The position numbers and the translations under genes are program-made. The notes below the pieces were generated by a model that searched no databases, had not been told where the DNA came from, and saw nothing but the letters and a program-made list of their open reading frames with translations. From Dendrolimus kikuchii (taxonomy: Eukaryota; Arthropoda; Insecta; Lepidoptera; Lasiocampidae), in NCBI GenBank assembly GCA_019925095.2, contig CM034414.1:5934001-5998000 (forward strand): DNA of 64,000 nt, given 5' to 3'. Positions 1-21,390 of the stretch are shown piece after piece (the stretch's first letter is position 1; each line of letters opens with the position of its first letter).

Positions 1-680
1 AAGAAATTTGGTTATGGGATTTTGGAAAAGGGGTCTCTTGCCCTAAATAGTCTGAAAATCCCTGATTTAGGCGTATAAAATAGAGTACAACACAAAATTT
101 CTACTAAGTCAAAATGATTACAGTATGAGCTTGTTGAACTCCCACTTCTGTTGTTCAAATATTACATGTACAATATAAAAATAAGGTTATGCTCGGGTTT
201 TATCTTCTTCACTATATAAGAAAAATGGTACTAGGTGCTAACTCCATTAACTCTGGAATGTGTAGAATTCTTAATAGCAGCAGTGATGTTACTGACATTT
301 ACTTGAACTCCAAAAATTCATTTTATAAAAAAAATCGTTTAGCCCAAAAATAAATTTATTAGACATAGACTGATGGACAGACTAATTTCATTATCTTACA
401 CATTTTTGTTATCTTTATTATTAGAGTTGAATTAAATAACAGCGAATAAATTAAATTGCAAGCGGTGTTCACCTATATTAGTTTTTACATCGCATTGTAA
501 ACCTTAGTCACAAGTCCATTTACTGATTAAATGTAAAAATCTGTTGGTGATCCTAAATTAAAAAAAAAACACTGTTAAAGTTTAGGCTACGGCATAACGC
601 GTCTTATTTAAAGCGTTAAAATTAACATCGTTAATGAATAGCCACATTAATATATATACATAGTTATTGATCAATACTTA
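1..680. other. AT-rich flank, no gene seen
   Basis: No reading frame, RNA gene or recognised repeat is visible. Because the protease gene on the plus strand must continue upstream, this stretch is probably intron of that gene (inference). The last five bases (676-680, ACTTA) are the left target duplication of the Pao element. Confidence 0.5.
676..680. repeat. Target site duplication, left (ACTTA)
   Basis: Identical 5-bp direct repeat of 7523-7527, immediately outside the LTR. Five bp fits Pao integrases. Confidence 0.95.
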
Positions 681-1045
681 TGGTATAAAAAACGGGGTGG
701 ACTGTAGGTACTGGTTTGGGAAAAGCGTGTTTGCCTTACTTGGTTTATGTTGCTGCGATCTTCTTGACTTCTTGGCTTCTTGGGCCGGCCCGTGTTCTTT
801 TTTCTTACTAGATGATAGATAGCCACATACAATGACAAACACACTGATTGGAGCACGGAAAGGCACTTTTAGTTATTATTTATAATATTCTTTTAACTTG
901 CGGGAGCGAGCAGCGGGAAGTAAACTCAGCGCGGGCGCGGGAAGAAGAGAGGGCGGGAAACGCCAAAAGACATTAAAAGTAAGACGTCACTGTCAATGAC
1001 AATTTGTTTTTTTTTTTTTTTCGCGGTAAAGCTTTGGCCTTAACA
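681..1045 (-). repeat. 3' LTR of the Pao element
   Basis: Direct copy of 7157-7522, matching base for base apart from a 15-T versus 16-T run. On the minus strand it begins TGTTAAGGCC and ends ATACCA. It contains a TATAAATA stretch near its middle that could serve as promoter; this is only a motif match. Confidence 0.95.
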
Positions 1046-1056
1046 TTCCCCCGCCC
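1046..1056 (-). other. Polypurine tract
   Basis: On the minus strand the bases directly upstream of the 3' LTR read GGGCGGGGGAA, an all-purine run except one C. It sits exactly where plus-strand DNA priming occurs in LTR elements. Confidence 0.8.
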
Positions 1057-1240
1057 TTAAAGGGTCACCTTTAAATGAAATCAAATGTATATTAAGCGGA
1101 ATTAATTAAACAAAATAAAGATTGCGAGATAAAATGTAGATAGATATGTATTATAATAAATTATATGCGGTTATAATAGTTAATTGTAATATATAAGATA
1201 TAGTATAAAATATTTTAAATATAATAATTTGGTATAATAA

Positions 1241-4200
1241 TTACTGCGTCGGCAAGGGACACAAACGTACCACAGGTCGAACTAGTGTACCTTTAGCTGT
1301 TTTTACCGTGGCAACACGAATAATGTTGTCTTTAGAAGGGTGAACCTTTTCAACCACACCTAATGGCCAAGAAAGAACTGGAGAATTATCATTAATGATG
1401 ATAACAACAGTACCAACTTTAATAGGAGTAGAGTGTTGAGTCCATTTCTGACGCGCTTGTAGCTCGTGTAAATATTCGGTTCTCCAACGACGCCAAAACG
1501 ATTGTACTAATTTGTCTAAAAGCGAATGTCGCTGGAGTAAATTAATTGGTGTGAAGTCTACACTAGGTGCAGGTAAAGTTCGAAGCGGTATTGTATTTAG
1601 AAAATGCGCGGGGGTTAATACCGAGGGTTCAGATGGATCTGAACTAAGTACAGTAAGGGGACGTGAATTTAGAAGGCACTCTATTTGCGACACAACCGTG
1701 ATCAATTCTTCGTAAGCAAGGATTTGTTGTCCTATTATTTTGAACAAATGATTCTTTACACATTTAACCATGCTTTCCCAGCACCCTCCGAAATGTGGAG
1801 CTGCTGGAGCTATAAATTTAAATTCTATGCGATTCTCTGCAAGTTCCTCTTCTAAACGCGGACGATATTCCTTATCAAGGAAACCATACAAATCTCGTAA
1901 ATAATTACTAGCACCAACAAAATTTGTTCCACGATCGGAATAAAGGCATTGTACGGGGCCACGTCGCGAAAGAAAGCGCTTTAAAGCAGCAAGAAAACTA
2001 GTTGTAGTAAGGTCGGTAGCTACTTCAATGTGTAGGGCACGGGTTGTTAGACAAGTAAATATACAAAGATATGCCTTGCGTGTTTTCACGCCACGAGAAC
2101 GTATAGGCGTGTATAACAATGGGCCACAAAAATCTGAGCCGGTATGAGAAAAAGCCTTTCCAGTCTGCAGCACTCTTTGTGATGGCAAATCAGCCATTAA
2201 AGGGTATCTCGGACGCGGTTTTGATTTAAAGCAAATATTACACTTGTGTATTCTAGAACGAATGATACGTCTAGCAGACAGTATCCAAAATCTTTGTCTT
2301 ATTAAGGACATAAGCAGCTGAGGGCCAGCATGCAAATATTTCTTATGATAATAGTCGATTAATAACTCCACGAGCGCGTCTTGGCGAGGTAAAATAATTG
2401 GAAATTTATAATCAAAACTCTCAGCCGAGTTAGATAACCGACCACCTACATGAATAAGATTATCCTTAAGAAAGGCCTTTAGTTTCATCAATGCGGGAGA
2501 ATAATTTTTACCAGATTCTAAATTTATAATATCAGATGAAAAATGTCGTTTTTGTATGTCGCGTATTATCAGTCGTTCGGCGAAGTTTATATCTGATGCG
2601 GTAATTCTAGACGATACAGAGCGTGGTAGCTTTTTTATAAAGCGACAAACATATATTAAAATTCTAATAAGTTTATTCCAAGAAGAAACGCGTTCACTTA
2701 TATCTAGAATAATCGATACTTGTGGTTCTGTGTCAATAACTGAATGTGCAATTAACTTTTCTTCCGGAATACTATCTAAAGTTATTTCGTGAATTTTATT
2801 CACAGGCCACTCTGCAGGATTCTGAGTGAGCCAGGAAGGACCATGTAACCACAGCGAGTGCGAAAGCAATTTTGCGGGTGTAAGGCCCCTAGACAAACAA
2901 TCCGCAGGGTTCTCGACACCTGCGACATGGTGGAAATAAGACGCTGCTAAATTGTCTATAGTCTTGACAACGCGGTTGGCTACGAAAGTTTGCCAGCGGT
3001 GAGGCGAAGAATTCAACCAACAAAGTGTAACTTTGGAATCAGTAAACGCATAAATTTCATGAACGGGAAATCTCGGATTATAGCTGTCATGAATGCATCT
3101 GATGAGCTTTGCCATTAATTGAACAGCGCAAAGCTCCAGGCGCGCAATAGACATAGGCTTCATGGGAGCAACCTTGGATTTAGCACAGATTAATTGAGTA
3201 TGTATTTGACTGTCATGTGTTACATGAGCATAGACGACTGCGCCATATGCAAGTTCACTTGCGTCTGAGAAGCCGACTAGACGGACTTCACAGTTTTCAA
3301 AAATGCCCAAATGTCGCGGTATTTTGAATTCATTGAGAAACGACAATTCGTTTCTAAATTTAGTCCATGATTCTAGAATGTGATGGGGCGGACAATCATC
3401 CCAATCAATTTTAGACATCCACAATTTTTTCAAAATAAGTTTTGCGTGAAGTATAACGGGCGCTATGAATCCCATTATGTCCCATAATCTGGCCACAGTG
3501 GCCAATATAATACGTTTCGTACATTTATTGTCTGGCACAGCGACTTTAAAAACAAAACAGTCATCCAACTTAGACCAATAGAGACCTAAGATTTTTTCGT
3601 GTGATGATTTGTCTAATTCAACAGGTTCAGTGGCTTTATAAGAATTTGGTAAATTATGCATAACAAAATCAGAATTGCTAGTCCACTTAACTAAGTCAAA
3701 CCGAGCTCGTTTAAAAAGTTCAATCAGCTGGTTAGCAGCCAGTAAAGCTTGATTCTCTGACCTAGCGCTGAAGACAATATCATCCATATAAATATAACGA
3801 GAAGCAATTTCCTTTGCCAAAGGAAATGAATCTCCTTCGTCATCAATAAGTTGTTTTATAACGCGAAGTGCATGATATGGACTTGATTTAAGTCCAAAAC
3901 AAACTGTATTAAATTCAAATATTGTAAGTTCATCTGTAGGACGAAAGCGGTAAAATACACGTTGGAAGCGACGATCATTCTTATTCATTACAATTTGTAG
4001 GAACATCTGCTTACAATCAGCGGAAAGAGCGGTTTCAAAAAGACGAAAATTTAAAATAATTGTAAACAAATCACCTTGCAAATTAGGTCCATTATGCAGC
4101 AGATCATTTAGGGATAACCCTGAACTTGACTTATGACTACCGTCTAGAACCATGCGAAGTTTGGTAGAAGACTTATCTTCACGGACAACGCCGTGATGCG

Positions 4201-6556
4201 GTATAATATATACAGGATATGGATCCTCGATAATAGCGGGTGGAGAAGGTGATAAATAACCTTTCTCTAAATACTCTCTTATGACTGCATCATAGGCAGC
4301 TCTAAACGAGGGTGTGGATTCCAGCTTCCTTTCCAAACCAAAGAAGCGTTTCCGAGCGGTTGCGTATGTGTCACCGAGCGCGCAGACATCATCACGAAAG
4401 GGCAGTGACACTACATACCTTCCAGTGGTCTTATCTCGTTCGGTAGACTGACAGAAGAAATATTCACACTCAATGTCATCAGGAGATTGAGTGGGCGGAT
4501 TAGCTAAAGGAGACTCATCAATATAGCAAAACCTTTTAATAAGCATGTCAAGTGAATCCTGGTTAGTAGGCATAGTACTGCAACATACTATGGTTTTGTC
4601 TTTGCGAGTGCATGTAGCGGGAAGAGTGGGTACAGTACCCATAATAACATAACCTAAAGCAGTTTGTATAGCGGGTGGAATCGCAGTATTATATTGTATT
4701 ACACCTGGTAGCAACAATTGTGAGAATATAGAAGCACCAATCAAAACATCAATATGAGCTGGCTCATAGAACTTGTCATCGGCCAGCGGCAAATCTTGCA
4801 AAAAAGCTAAAGCGGAAACATCCACCGGCACAGATGGTAAATTATCTGTTATTTTATCAATAACCAGGGATGAAATATTATATTTAAAGTTAGGATTAAG
4901 CCGAGATGAAAATTGGAAGACAGCAGTTCCTTTTATGCATTTCTCAGAACCATCAATGCCATTTACCTTTGTATGCTCAGGATTCATTGGCAAGCCCAAT
5001 CGAGTACAGCAGTCTGATGTAATAAAATTACTCTGCGAAGCACTATCAAGTATGCAGCGCACACTATGTTGCCCACCAAATGCATCACACACTATAACAG
5101 AAGCTGTGGCAAGCAAAACCGTAGTCTTTATATTACTTGTAGAATGCATAACGTTAGTACAAGCCTCCTTGGCTATATAAGATTGTGGAGATGGCGAAGA
5201 AATAGTGCGTTGTATGGGAACTTGTAGTGGTGGTTGTAAGCGAGCGGTTGTAGAAGGTTGTATGGCTATATTATTTACAGGCTGTGCCTCCACATGTGAG
5301 TGTGAGACAGTATTTAATTTAGTAGTGTCAAAATGGAGTAAGCTGTGGTGCTTACCATTACAGATTCTGCATTTTGAGTTTGAATGGCAATTACCTGCTT
5401 TATGTTTGCAGCTTAAACAATTAACACAGGCATTGTGCTCTTTCACCACCTTATAGCGCTCATTGGAAGACATTTTCCCAAATGCAGGGCATTTATACAA
5501 ATGATCATGAACAAAATCATTACATAAACATTTATGTGTATCAGACATAGTAACATATGACTGCGGTTGTGGAATTTTAAAATTATGTGTGCGTTTTGTA
5601 TTATTGTTGGAATTTGAAGTTGAAGTTGAAAAAGAGGAACGCTGTAATATTCTAGATTGATCTTTAATATATTCAACTAGATTTTGAAATTCAGGAATTT
5701 TATCCTTGCGGGAATGCATCTCAAAAGACCGAACTGTGTCTGCATCTAACTTCTTCAAAGCGGTATGTAAAATAATAAAATCTGTTAAATCTGGTAATTT
5801 TAAGTTTTTTAAGGCATTTACAGAAGTAACAAACTTATCTAAAAATGTTTCTAGGTTGAAAGCGGACGCTGTTGAAATAGATTTATATTCAAAAATTTGA
5901 TTAATATAAGCGGACGCTAGCATACGTTTATCATCATATTTCTCTTTAAGAGAATCAATAATAAGTGCATAGTTTTCAGCACAAGGTGTAATGCCAGCCA
6001 AAACTGACTTTGCCTTTGCAGTCAGTTTCCCTAACAAATAATATAATTTGTCAGAGTCTGACAAACTAGGATTATCATGAACAATAGACATAAAACTTGA
6101 ATAAAATAAAGGCCATGTGCGGATATCTCCATCAAAAGACACAAGTTCAATTGGAGGCAAAGATGGGCGTGACCTATGTGGGGTCACTGACCTCTCATAT
6201 TTATCTTTATTTTCAATACTAGATAAAACTCTTTTAATGTGACAATACATTTCTTCAAATGCTTCCCAGGATTGGTAGTCTACCCTTGATCCTATATTCA
6301 CCTGCATATTGTACAAGTTATAGTCATAAAGGGCCTTTTCAAAATCACTGCGAAGAGTATCAACTAATAGCGCACCAGAAAGAAACCTCTCTCTATTCTC
6401 CAAACTGTCTACTAACTGAGAGCGGTCATAAATGGTTTGTATGCGGCTAAATAAAGACTCACGTTTGGCTAATGCTATTTCTAACAACATTTTTAACTTA
6501 GGATCTGAACAATCCAACTTAGTTTCAGTTCTTTTACTTGTGCCAGTAGTTGCCAT
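1241..6556 (-). CDS. BEL/Pao gag-pol polyprotein, intact
   Basis: A 1771-residue single polyprotein with no stop or frameshift. Visible in order: a gag-like N-terminus with a DUF1759-type block near 130-280 (VSFDGD, then WPLFYSSF); Cys/His zinc-knuckle clusters near 345-410; an aspartic protease with DSASQSNF near 504; reverse transcriptase with the YMDD active site near 922-925; RNase H with GFSDAS (about 1095), ARLEL (1142), FTDSK (1172) and NPADCLSRG (1218); an integrase zinc domain ending HKCNICFKSK (about 1438); an integrase core with D-D-E residues in TGSDFCGP (1472), YSDRGTNF (1540) and GGCWESM (1592); and a C-terminal DUF5641-type tail. Gag and pol share one frame, as usual for Pao elements. 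The start at 6556 is the first ATG and leaves a leader of about 600 bp after the 5' LTR. Products copy the element through an RNA intermediate in virus-like particles. Confidence 0.96.
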   Translation of the reverse strand: MATTGTSKRTETKLDCSDPKLKMLLEIALAKRESLFSRIQTIYDRSQLVDSLENRERFLSGALLVDTLRSDFEKALYDYNLYNMQVNIGSRVDYQSWEAFEEMYCHIKRVLSSIENKDKYERSVTPHRSRPSLPPIELVSFDGDIRTWPLFYSSFMSIVHDNPSLSDSDKLYYLLGKLTAKAKSVLAGITPCAENYALIIDSLKEKYDDKRMLASAYINQIFEYKSISTASAFNLETFLDKFVTSVNALKNLKLPDLTDFIILHTALKKLDADTVRSFEMHSRKDKIPEFQNLVEYIKDQSRILQRSSFSTSTSNSNNNTKRTHNFKIPQPQSYVTMSDTHKCLCNDFVHDHLYKCPAFGKMSSNERYKVVKEHNACVNCLSCKHKAGNCHSNSKCRICNGKHHSLLHFDTTKLNTVSHSHVEAQPVNNIAIQPSTTARLQPPLQVPIQRTISSPSPQSYIAKEACTNVMHSTSNIKTTVLLATASVIVCDAFGGQHSVRCILDSASQSNFITSDCCTRLGLPMNPEHTKVNGIDGSEKCIKGTAVFQFSSRLNPNFKYNISSLVIDKITDNLPSVPVDVSALAFLQDLPLADDKFYEPAHIDVLIGASIFSQLLLPGVIQYNTAIPPAIQTALGYVIMGTVPTLPATCTRKDKTIVCCSTMPTNQDSLDMLIKRFCYIDESPLANPPTQSPDDIECEYFFCQSTERDKTTGRYVVSLPFRDDVCALGDTYATARKRFFGLERKLESTPSFRAAYDAVIREYLEKGYLSPSPPAIIEDPYPVYIIPHHGVVREDKSSTKLRMVLDGSHKSSSGLSLNDLLHNGPNLQGDLFTIILNFRLFETALSADCKQMFLQIVMNKNDRRFQRVFYRFRPTDELTIFEFNTVCFGLKSSPYHALRVIKQLIDDEGDSFPLAKEIASRYIYMDDIVFSARSENQALLAANQLIELFKRARFDLVKWTSNSDFVMHNLPNSYKATEPVELDKSSHEKILGLYWSKLDDCFVFKVAVPDNKCTKRIILATVARLWDIMGFIAPVILHAKLILKKLWMSKIDWDDCPPHHILESWTKFRNELSFLNEFKIPRHLGIFENCEVRLVGFSDASELAYGAVVYAHVTHDSQIHTQLICAKSKVAPMKPMSIARLELCAVQLMAKLIRCIHDSYNPRFPVHEIYAFTDSKVTLCWLNSSPHRWQTFVANRVVKTIDNLAASYFHHVAGVENPADCLSRGLTPAKLLSHSLWLHGPSWLTQNPAEWPVNKIHEITLDSIPEEKLIAHSVIDTEPQVSIILDISERVSSWNKLIRILIYVCRFIKKLPRSVSSRITASDINFAERLIIRDIQKRHFSSDIINLESGKNYSPALMKLKAFLKDNLIHVGGRLSNSAESFDYKFPIILPRQDALVELLIDYYHKKYLHAGPQLLMSLIRQRFWILSARRIIRSRIHKCNICFKSKPRPRYPLMADLPSQRVLQTGKAFSHTGSDFCGPLLYTPIRSRGVKTRKAYLCIFTCLTTRALHIEVATDLTTTSFLAALKRFLSRRGPVQCLYSDRGTNFVGASNYLRDLYGFLDKEYRPRLEEELAENRIEFKFIAPAAPHFGGCWESMVKCVKNHLFKIIGQQILAYEELITVVSQIECLLNSRPLTVLSSDPSEPSVLTPAHFLNTIPLRTLPAPSVDFTPINLLQRHSLLDKLVQSFWRRWRTEYLHELQARQKWTQHSTPIKVGTVVIIINDNSPVLSWPLGVVEKVHPSKDNIIRVATVKTAKGTLVRPVVRLCPLPTQ

Positions 6557-7133
6557 GTTGAAATTAAATTAAATAAACAATTGCTTACAAATCTTGTGTT
6601 AAAATATAGTGAAAACAATAAGTAAGCACAATAAAAAACACTTGTTTGACTGTGGTATTATATAATTATAGTGCAGAAACAAAATGTAACACAATATATA
6701 GTTTATACCAAATTATAGTTATGAATTTGGTTTAGATATAAATTATATATATTAATATATAGTATTTATGTATACAGATATTCAATTTAGGCAGTAATTT
6801 AAAGAAATATAACACAGGTTTGTGTATTGTAATATGCACCTTGTAATCGAGGTACCTACCTACATACATATAAAATGACGACCCAAAGCGGAGGTATGTT
6901 ATTTTATGCGAAATAAAGAAAATACAGTGCGGTTTTATAATATTGCAAATGATTAATATGCGGCGCGGTTAAAATATATGAAATATGAAAGCGGAGATTA
7001 ATGATTTAAATCGATAATAGAATGCGGGACGCGAACTTAAGATGGCGGGGCGTGTTGCGGACAAAGGAAATTCCTCACACGGGAATATGAAATATGCTTA
7101 TGTAGGTTGTTAAACTAACCGAAATATGCGAAA

Positions 7134-7151
7134 TTTGGCTCGAATTGACCA
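7134..7151 (-). other. Candidate tRNA primer-binding site
   Basis: Five bases inside the 5' LTR, the minus strand reads TGGTCAATTCGAGCC and onward. It begins with the TGG that pairs with a tRNA CCA end. I did not assign the tRNA. Confidence 0.55.
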
Positions 7152-7156
7152 CAAAA

Positions 7157-7522
7157 TGGTATAAAAAACGGGGTGGACTGTAGGTACTGGTTTGGGAAAA
7201 GCGTGTTTGCCTTACTTGGTTTATGTTGCTGCGATCTTCTTGACTTCTTGGCTTCTTGGGCCGGCCCGTGTTCTTTTTTCTTACTAGATGATAGATAGCC
7301 ACATACAATGACAAACACACTGATTGGAGCACGGAAAGGCACTTTTAGTTATTATTTATAATATTCTTTTAACTTGCGGGAGCGAGCAGCGGGAAGTAAA
7401 CTCAGCGCGGGCGCGGGAAGAAGAGAGGGCGGGAAACGCCAAAAGACATTAAAAGTAAGACGTCACTGTCAATGACAATTTGTTTTTTTTTTTTTTTTCG
7501 CGGTAAAGCTTTGGCCTTAACA
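7157..7522 (-). repeat. 5' LTR of the Pao element
   Basis: Promoter-bearing copy of the LTR, 366 bp, one T longer than the left copy. It is followed at 7523-7527 by the second ACTTA target duplication. Confidence 0.95.
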
Positions 7523-7527
7523 ACTTA
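7523..7527. repeat. Target site duplication, right (ACTTA)
   Basis: Matches 676-680 exactly. Confidence 0.95.
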
Positions 7528-7951
7528 ACTATAATAATACACGAGATAAGCTCCAGCCCAGTCACCTGAGGCTTCGAACAGCCATTATTTAATGTTTTTA
7601 AAAAGTTGGCCCCACTTGGCCCCCACGGAAATTTAAAGTTAATTTGTTATTTACAATTTTATTTAAAGTAACTTTAATCAAAACTAAAATATACCTGTAC
7701 TAATAATATTTACAGCTTAATTTACAAACCAAAAAGTTACAAATAATAAATGGGTCCTAAATCACCGTCAGTTGGGAACGTTCCCGAAAACGCTGTCCGC
7801 TTTACAACGTTCTATGGCAACGCTAGAGCGTTGCCCAAAATATACGTCAGCCGCGTGAGAAGTCTATAGACCGTTTAGATGGGTCTCGAATTTTAGTTTC
7901 ATGTATATAATGTAACCAGTCTGTATTACAATAGTTCACGTTTCATTACAG

Positions 7952-18447
<10,496 letters not shown>

Positions 18448-18689
18448 AGTTGGTCAGATTCACAGAAAAGAGAGAGAGAGAGAGAGAGCGATATGTGATC
18501 TCTTTTTTCTTCTCATATTTATTTGGAGTCGACACAATATCGTCAGTGTCATTGCAAGACCTTGTAACTATATTTTTTTGATTTTGAAAATTGTGATATA
18601 TACCATACAACATAGATATAATATGTAACAATTTTGATCTAAAAATATTGTCATCTAAAAGTTACATTACACTGACGACGACGATATGT
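18448..18689. other. Probable 3' UTR of the protease gene
   Basis: Directly follows the stop, with a GA run at 18469-18487. No perfect AATAAA is seen before 18690; the nearest AATAAA is around 19192, so the transcript end is not placed. Confidence 0.4.
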
Positions 18690-18905
18690 TTTTCCTTCCA
18701 TACTCCAAACGTCACACCACAAATCATCATATCATCCTTCACACAACCCATGCATCTCTTTTTTGGCCTACTTTTACATTTGTACCCATCAATCTTGCAG
18801 TTTATCATTCTTCTTCTCACGTGACTTTCATCCCTCTTTATTACATGCCCATACCACCTTCATCTTCTTCCTCTTAGTTAATGATCTCAATCGTAAACTA
18901 TACAC
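18690..18905 (-). pseudogene. LINE C-terminal fragment, antisense
   Basis: The minus strand approximates MKVVWACN, INCKIDGYKCKSRPKKRCMG and VTFGVWKEKTYR across shifts, the end of an insect LINE RT frame. Confidence 0.55.
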
Positions 18906-19531
18906 GTAATGTTAGTAGAATATTCAAAGTACTGTGAGCTTATAATCTAACCAGTAAGATTATAAACTGTTGATAAATAATGAACCGGGGGGCTGAAAAG
19001 GTCGTTTTCGCATATTCATATAAGTAGAATTTTATACTATATCTTACAACCAGTATATCTAGATACCTGTTAATTTCACTACGCGATTCTCCAAAGGCGA
19101 CCGCTTTAGACCCTCGATCGTAAAGTCAATAATATGTATAATAAATCTACAGATGGTTCGAGTTTGTACGATGCGTTTATTTAAAAATTAGAATAAAGTC
19201 TAATTCGGACCAGCAAAATCCGAAAAAGCTATTTTTAGAATTTTTGTCTGATTGTTGTATGTCGGTCTGTCTGTAAGATCATGACATGAAAACTACTGAA
19301 CGGGTTTATGTGAAACTCGAGAAAGAGCTAGCTTTTATATCTTAAGTGTTGCTCCGGGGTCTACAGTTAGGGCTTACATTGTTTTGAATAAATGTTTCTT
19401 TATGAATACATGACTTTAATAGTGTTTACGATTGGGGCAGTTACTATTTATTTATGAAAAGAACAATTTTGTAAATAGAAATTGTGAATAAATTATATTT
19501 AAGTCAGTTAATGTAAGAGTTATAATTATAA

Positions 19532-19748
19532 GCCAGGTGGTAGGGCATCTGCCCGGCTGGATGGCTACTACCCCTGGTCTAAAGTATGTCGTCATAACAA
19601 CCTTGAGTTGTGTTCCGGCATTAGTGATCAGGTTCCAGTCTGCAGCGCATTTGTAGCACCTTTAGTGTTGTAAATGGCCAAAGGCGATGGCAACCGCTTT
19701 CCATCAAGTGGGCCGTCTGCTTGTCTGCTGAACTCCTGCAATAAAAAA
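19532..19748 (+). mobile_element. SINE-A copy, 5'-truncated
   Basis: Starts AGCCAGGTGGTAGGGCATC and ends CTGCTGAACTCCTGCAATAA plus As. A 16-bp internal deletion near CCAGTCTGCAGC removes the TTTAAGAGAG part. Confidence 0.8.
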
Positions 19749-20230
19749 CTATATTTAATTTACTAATTGAACGATTGATTACGTTTCGAAAAATTCAATA
19801 CAGTCGAACTGAGGAATCCGAAAAATTGTGATTTTTTATTTTATTTCATGTATTTATTTATCTTCCACAAATAACAAAAGATGTAGAATACAAAATTAGA
19901 GTAACTTAAATTAAGTGGAAAAGGCAGGGGCCCAAACTATGTTGGACCCTATAGGCCGCACGCTGAAGGTTTGGTTTAGTTACTTACTATTATTGTATTG
20001 TATTACTTACTATTATTGTAAATACTTATGTATAGTATATACAATAATAAATTTATTGCAACAACTATTTATAAGTAACCTTTTTTGTCAACCCTACTGA
20101 CCATCGACGCGTGACGTCATGAGGCTATCGGCAAACCTTCTGCGCACGGGTAATGGTACTCCTGGCCCTTGCCTCCCTGTTACTGTAATAACCACGACCA
20201 TTAAATATTAAAATAAAATAAAAGAAGCGA
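19749..20230. other. AT-rich spacer, no gene seen
   Basis: No supported frame or recognised repeat. Confidence 0.4.
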
Positions 20231-20730
20231 CATCTATAATATGTAATCTATACAAACAAATAAAATTAATGTCTGTGTGTTAATAATGTCACAATAACAG
20301 CTTTATACTAAATTAGCTTCTGCCCGCGACTCCGTCTGAGTGGAATAGTAAAAAAAATAAGTTAAAAAAACCCCGTGTTTGAAACATTCTTCAGTGGTGC
20401 TCCGCTCCTATTGCTCTTAGCGTGATGATATATAGCCTATAGCCTTCCTCGATAAATGGGCTATGTAACACTGAAAGAATTTTTCAAAGCAGACCAGTAG
20501 TTCCTGAGATTAGCGCGTTCAAGCAAACAAAAAAACTCTTCAGCTTTATATATTAGTTATACTAAATATGTATGAGATTATATGCGGTACTTATATCAAT
20601 TTTTTTTTGTCTGTCTATCTGTTTGTTCCGGGTAATCTCTGTAACGGCTGGACCGATTTTGATGGGACTTTCATTGGCAGATAGTTCATGTTATAAAGAG
20701 TAACTTAGGCTACTTTTATTTTAGAAAAAA
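20231..20730. mobile_element. Helitron fragments, overlapping orientations
   Basis: A TCTATAATATG start, then reverse-oriented CTGCCCGCGACTCCGTCTG (the complement of a Helitron 3' hairpin), ending at a TATATTAGTTATAC-type 5' end near 20556. A further piece with CGGCTGGACCGATTTTGATG follows to about 20730. Confidence 0.5.
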
Positions 20731-21390
20731 TGACAAGCCCACGCGCACGTCGCCGTCGTCGCCGCACCGGAAAGCAAATTAGAATAAATTCCATTTTATT
20801 TCCAGAAAAAATGAATTGTATGTTAACGTAGGACAAATAGTGTCGTTACTGATATTTTTACGATTAGGATAAGAAATACATATTTATTTTTAGATTTTTA
20901 ATTTATTTAAAAAATGTTTTGTATTTTTCTAAATTAAATGGTATTATTGTACTGTAAAGATGTTTTTAATTTTCTTTAAAATTCTAATTATAATTACTTT
21001 TAATGGTGGGGACCTCGTCTGTGATAATGTTACAAGTATAGGTCGTTTTCGTTGTGGCTATGGACGTAATAAGTTAGTTCTGATGTGATATTGTTGTTAA
21101 TTTTTAATGACGGTACATATCGACATATAACAAATGTATATAAAGTAATGTGGCTATTCGTTAACGGCGTTATTTTTAACTCTATAAATATAGCTCATTT
21201 GGCCACAGTCAATAATATTATCGCAGGTGTGGCTATGGCCTTAGCATTAACGGAGGCTGTATCAAGAAACCCCCCGTATTACACAACAAGCAAATAATGA
21301 TCTAATTTGGTACTATCTCAGCAGGATGCTGCTTGAATCAACTAGCTCTGGTCTTCCATTGAGGCTATTATAGAGACAAAAGGAAAAAAA
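20731..21390. other. Spacer, no gene seen
   Basis: Includes a short CG-rich block at 20740-20775; otherwise AT-rich with no supported frame. Confidence 0.35.

Larger units (their letters stand above)
681..7522 (-). mobile_element. Complete BEL/Pao LTR retrotransposon
   Basis: This is a full-length LTR element read on the minus strand. Two LTRs of 365 and 366 bp start TG and end CA in both orientations. They bracket a primer-binding-site candidate, a single gag-pol frame and a purine-rich tract. The 5-bp duplication ACTTA flanks both ends (676-680 and 7523-7527). The LTRs differ only in the length of one T run (15 versus 16), so insertion is very recent. There is no env-like frame between the pol stop at 1241 and the LTR. 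The internal domain order (gag, protease, RT, RNase H, integrase) and the sequence motifs are those of the BEL/Pao superfamily. All parts needed for transposition appear present, so it may still be active (inference). Confidence 0.96.

Noticed and set aside
671..866. Two overlapping short open frames in the left LTR, repeated at 7075-7342
   Set aside because: They are translations of identical LTR sequence with no domain; the LTR explains them.
4773..5180. 135-residue plus-strand open frame
   Set aside because: Shadow of the gag-pol frame on the opposite strand.
7730..7860. Possible further PDG/WD tail near CGTCAGTTGGGAACG
   Set aside because: Only a short similarity to 37420-37460; no frame could be followed.
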